Shown one piece after another: positions 61,491 through 64,000 of a DNA stretch of 64,000 bases. Each line of letters starts with the position of its first letter. Position 1 is the stretch's first letter. Source of the stretch: Rhodospirillales bacterium 24-66-33 (GTDB taxonomy: Bacteria > Pseudomonadota > Alphaproteobacteria > Reyranellales > Reyranellaceae); the NCBI GenBank assembly GCA_002281855.1, contig NCHQ01000001.1:540021-604020 (forward strand), written 5' to 3'. Position numbers and translations under genes: made by a program. The notes under the pieces were generated by a model, which saw only the letters and a list, made by a program, of their open reading frames with translations, was not told the DNA's origin and searched no databases.

Positions 61491-62735
61491 ATGCGGGAAC
61501 TCGCCCTCCAAAGGGGCGTTACTGCGCATCAGCGAGGTTCCGTGTCCCAAAATTCAGTCCTGCGGGTTCCGACCGTCCATCTGCGTGGCGGCTCGGCGAT
61601 ACGGCGTCCGCTTATCGTCTTGGCGGTTTGCGCCGTCGGCGTCGTGGCCTATCTGGCGCGTGACTTTCTCATTCCCACCGCGGCAGCCATCGTCCTCGCA
61701 TTGATCCTGACGCCGGTGGCGAAGAAGTTCGAACGCCTGCGGCTGCCGCCGACCGCTGCGGCAGGTGCGTCCGTCTCCCTCCTCGCCTTGGTGGTCGCGG
61801 GTCTCCTGGTGATTTCCGCGCCGGCTGTGTCCAGTTGGGCCGAGCAGGCGCCTTACCTCACCTACACGCTCGAACGGAAACTCCAGGGGCTGCGGGAATC
61901 GCTGGCCGTCGTGAAGCAGCTCACCGATCGCGTCGAGCAGGCGACCCAGGCATCGCAACCGCAGACAACCGCAAAGGAGGAGCCGCCGGCACAGGTCGTG
62001 GTCCGAGACAAATCACTGATTTCCGAACTGATGAGCACGACGCCTGCCGTGCTTCTGCAGATCGGCTACGCGGCGGTGTTGTCGTTCATGATCCTCGCGC
62101 ACCGCAATGATCACAAGAGGCAGATCCTGCGGGTGCCGATCAACTTCACCACGCGGGTGAGGATCGCGCGCGTCATGCGGGACATCAACGACCGCGTCGG
62201 CACCTACCTGTTCGCCCTCGTGGTCATCTACTCCCTGGTCGCAGTGATCTCGACCGTCGTGCTTGCGCTGCTGGGCTTCCCCAATCCCATCCTGTGGGGT
62301 GTCCTCGTGGGACTCGCATCGTTCGTGCCCTTCATCGGACCGCCGGTTGCCATTGGCCTGGTGGCGTTCGTTGCACTCCTGACCTACGACGACTGGATCC
62401 ACATGCTGGCAGCGCCGGCGATTCTGGCGGCCATCCATTTCGTGGAGTCCCAACTCATCACGCCGGCCTTCGTCAGCCGACGATGCGCGCTCAACACGGT
62501 CGCGGTTTTTGCCGGCGTCGCGTTTCTCGGGTGGATGTGGGGAGCGGTGGGCGCGATCGTGGCGGTGCCGCTGCTGATCCTGATCAGCACCGTCGCGGCA
62601 CATCTGCCGTCGTTGCGCTGGCTGGAGGTTCTGCTGTCGGAGGATCGGCCGGTCAGCGAGCGACTTGCGGTTAAGCCGCCACTCGCCTCGGTGACACCGG
62701 TTCAGGTGCGGCGGCGCCGCGTCACGGCGAAATAG
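61491..62735 (+). CDS. AI-2E family transporter (PerM/YdgG type)
   Basis: The protein has 414 residues from ATG 61491, which follows GGGAGG by a few bases. About seven membrane segments flank a soluble middle part (about 130-200). The conserved block GVLVGLASFVPFIGPPVAIGLVAFVALL and VESQLITPAFVSRR-ALNTVAVFAGV identifies the family. Members include exporters of AI-2 and sodium antiporters; the role here cannot be told. Its last 34 bases overlap the convergent small membrane gene. Confidence 0.92.
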   Translation: MRELALQRGVTAHQRGSVSQNSVLRVPTVHLRGGSAIRRPLIVLAVCAVGVVAYLARDFLIPTAAAIVLALILTPVAKKFERLRLPPTAAAGASVSLLALVVAGLLVISAPAVSSWAEQAPYLTYTLERKLQGLRESLAVVKQLTDRVEQATQASQPQTTAKEEPPAQVVVRDKSLISELMSTTPAVLLQIGYAAVLSFMILAHRNDHKRQILRVPINFTTRVRIARVMRDINDRVGTYLFALVVIYSLVAVISTVVLALLGFPNPILWGVLVGLASFVPFIGPPVAIGLVAFVALLTYDDWIHMLAAPAILAAIHFVESQLITPAFVSRRCALNTVAVFAGVAFLGWMWGAVGAIVAVPLLILISTVAAHLPSLRWLEVLLSEDRPVSERLAVKPPLASVTPVQVRRRRVTAK

Positions 62736-62965
62736 CCGCCGCCCGCCAACAGCCAGAAGAGACCCACGATCGCCGAAGCACCTGCGGGATCGAGGTGGCT
62801 CTCGAGAAAGGTGTAGGCGGAGAAGGACAGAAAAATCGAGCCCACCCCCATGGCGACTGCCGCGCCCAGGGAGAGGAGGGCACTGGTCGTCGCATCCTGC
62901 GCCGCCGTGCGCAGCGAACGGGCCGCGACCGAACTGGCCGCGACCCGGAGCAGAGGGCCGATCAT
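62702..62965 (-). CDS. Small membrane protein of 87 residues, next to a DUF883 gene
   Basis: Two membrane segments (about 27-53 and 60-80) lie between a helical N-terminus and a short basic C-terminus (RRRRT). The pattern resembles phage-holin-like small proteins (Phage_holin_3_6/DUF1469 type) that accompany DUF883 genes. It ends inside the 3' part of the AI-2E gene. It is 49 bp after the DUF883 gene on the same strand. Confidence 0.72.
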   Translation of the reverse strand: MIGPLLRVAASSVAARSLRTAAQDATTSALLSLGAAVAMGVGSIFLSFSAYTFLESHLDPAGASAIVGLFWLLAGGGYFAVTRRRRT

Positions 62966-63014
62966 CGAGGGTGTCGTCGCCGGAGCTGGCCGAGACGTAC
63001 GAGCTGTCGGCCGG

Positions 63015-63347
63015 CTACTGCCGACGACAAAGCCAGCCTGCGAGGAAGCCGATGCCGGCGATGGCCGCCACGGTCGTCAACGGCCGGGCTTCGGTCTGCT
63101 CCACGAGCGTGTCGGCCGCCTTGTTCTTGAGGCTCACCGTGTCCTCGGCAATCGCCTTGGCGGTATCGCCGTACTTCGCGATCAGCTCGCGCGCGGCCTT
63201 CAGCGTGTCCTCCATGGCCTCCTCGCCGCGCGAGACGATCGACTGGCCGGCTCCGTTCATCGATTCAGCGAGGTCCTCGAGCTGCGTCTTGAGGGCCGCG
63301 ATCTCCTTCGCCAGATCCTTGCCGTTGGCGTGGCTGGTGACGCGCAT
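63015..63347 (-). CDS. DUF883 family protein (YqjD/ElaB-like)
   Basis: The protein has 110 residues from ATG 63347, preceded by GGAGG. A helical segment with heptads (LAKEIAALKTQLEDLAESM, then TLKAARELIAKYGD) is followed by a C-terminal membrane anchor (TVAAIAGIGFLAGWLCRR) that ends in RRQ. YqjD-type proteins attach ribosomes or membranes in stationary phase. The longer frame to 63587 is not needed. Confidence 0.9.
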   Translation of the reverse strand: MRVTSHANGKDLAKEIAALKTQLEDLAESMNGAGQSIVSRGEEAMEDTLKAARELIAKYGDTAKAIAEDTVSLKNKAADTLVEQTEARPLTTVAAIAGIGFLAGWLCRRQ

Positions 63348-63441
63348 GGTTGTCCTCCGGTTGGTCAGGGAATGTCTGGCAGATAACGCTCCCTGCCCGG
63401 CGAGGTTGCGTCCTCGCTCCGCCTCACGTAGCCGGATTCGG

Positions 63442-63825
63442 CTAGGCCTTGTGGTGGCAGACCACGCAGATCTTGTTGCCGTCGAGGTCGCGGAGATAGG
63501 CGCCATAGTAATTTGGATGATAGTGGGCCCGAAGGCCGGGTGCGCCCTCGTCCTTGCCGCCTGCCGCCAGTGCCGCTTTGTAGGCATTATCGACCGCGCT
63601 ACGGTCGGGAGCCTCGAGGCCGATCGTGATGCCGTTGCCCACCGAGGCGGCCTTCTTGTCGATCGGGTTCAGGATCCAGAGCTGGGGCCGCCCGCCCGCC
63701 GGGCCGTAGCCGACGGCATTTGGATAGTCCATGTGGCGCACCAGTCCGAGGGGTTCCAGCAGTGCGTCGTAGAAGGGCCTGGCCTTGCCCACATCGTTGC
63801 TGCCGATCGTGACGTGACTGAACAT
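63442..63825 (-). CDS. VOC family (glyoxalase/dioxygenase-like) protein
   Basis: The protein has 127 residues from ATG 63825. It starts MFSHVTIGSNDVGKARPFYDALLEPLG, and the metal ligands may be the His in FSHVTIG and the Glu- or His-containing strands near the end (GAYLRDLDGNKICVVCHH). The HHKA end with two Cys is unusual. VOC proteins range from dioxygenases to isomerases, so the reaction is open. The upstream bases to 63918 are not part of it. Confidence 0.9.
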   Translation of the reverse strand: MFSHVTIGSNDVGKARPFYDALLEPLGLVRHMDYPNAVGYGPAGGRPQLWILNPIDKKAASVGNGITIGLEAPDRSAVDNAYKAALAAGGKDEGAPGLRAHYHPNYYGAYLRDLDGNKICVVCHHKA

Positions 63826-64000
63826 GAATGGTCTCTCCCCGTATCCGGCTTCCTGAGAGGCTGGCCGGAAATGAATGCAGCTAAAACAAGAGGCTAGGAG
63901 TAGCCCCAATAACCTCACCCTTGTAAGTCGGCGTCTGCCGGATCGGCTAGACTAGCCGGCGCGGTGGCGGCGGGTAGACCGACTCACCCAGGGGCGTCGA
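63826..64000. other. Right-end non-coding region
   Basis: About 175 bases without a gene. It holds a palindrome CGGCTAG-a-CTAGCCG (63944-63958). A related TAGCCG-gatt-CGGCTA lies at 63429-63444 at the stop of the VOC gene. Nothing else is seen; a gene may begin beyond the window. Confidence 0.5.

Noticed and set aside
1..64000. CRISPR arrays, insertion sequences or prophage
   Set aside because: No regularly spaced repeats, transposase or phage structural genes were seen on either strand.

Overview
The window is GC-rich chromosomal DNA from an alphaproteobacterium. The best clue is a housekeeping block seen across that class: murA, a DUF2948 gene, hisG, hisD, a UPF0262 gene, a low-molecular-weight phosphatase, infA, maf, an RNase E/G gene and yacG. 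Many Bug, TRAP and ABC binding proteins, amidases, acyl-CoA genes and REP-like palindromes suggest a metabolically versatile soil or water organism, perhaps near Reyranella or Bradyrhizobium; that placement is an inference. I see no rRNA, insertion sequence, phage or CRISPR array. About 68 protein genes and two tRNAs can be supported.

Layout. 1-4568: a stress or low-oxygen block (partial zinc alcohol dehydrogenase, CBS-BON protein, secreted protein, universal stress protein, a 48-residue protein coupled to a beta-propeller-like protein). Three good and one weaker FNR/FixK-type boxes all sit 41.5 bp upstream of predicted transcription starts 23-26 nt before the genes. 4728-8520: an alpha/beta hydrolase and a TRAP transporter (binding protein plus fused DctQM permease). 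8561-12047: a CAU tRNA and a three-part phosphorelay (response regulator, hybrid kinase, Hpt). 12011-15604: tandem-hotdog thioesterase, enoyl-CoA hydratase and AtuA-family protein. 15914-22460: TetR regulator and a complete RND efflux pump. 22537-31870: the housekeeping block, interrupted by two paralogous secreted proteins on the other strand, ending in tRNA-Phe. 31917-38997: two membrane proteins, a TetR regulator and a five-gene branched-chain amino-acid-type ABC importer whose last ATPase has Arg for the Walker A Lys. 39156-41386: a small secreted protein, a cold-shock protein with a strong terminator downstream, and a ClpP-like envelope protein. 41414-47451: short-chain dehydrogenase, membrane protein, class A beta-lactamase, Fsr-type exporter, sugar/acid-type MFS transporter and glutathione transferase. 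47563-61427: catabolic genes (orphan molybdenum hydroxylase subunit with Gln for the catalytic Glu, DMT permease, peptide-type and Bug-type binding proteins without permeases, two coupled amidases, REP-like palindrome, M20 carbamoylase-type hydrolase, YbaK, hydrolase with a Cys nucleophile, kinase-fold phosphotransferase). 61491-64000: AI-2E family permease, two small membrane stress-type proteins and a VOC protein.

How the parts may work together. The left block looks like a small oxygen-responsive regulon. The amidases, M20 hydrolase and orphan binding proteins suggest scavenging of amides, hydantoin-like compounds or peptides. The RND pump, beta-lactamase and Fsr exporter form a resistance-prone middle section. 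The best leads are the box geometry at the left end, the uncharacterised gene pairs under it, and three enzymes or ATPases with a changed key residue (47563-49872, 38299-38997, 58591-59331). No obviously new multi-gene defence or biosynthetic system is visible.
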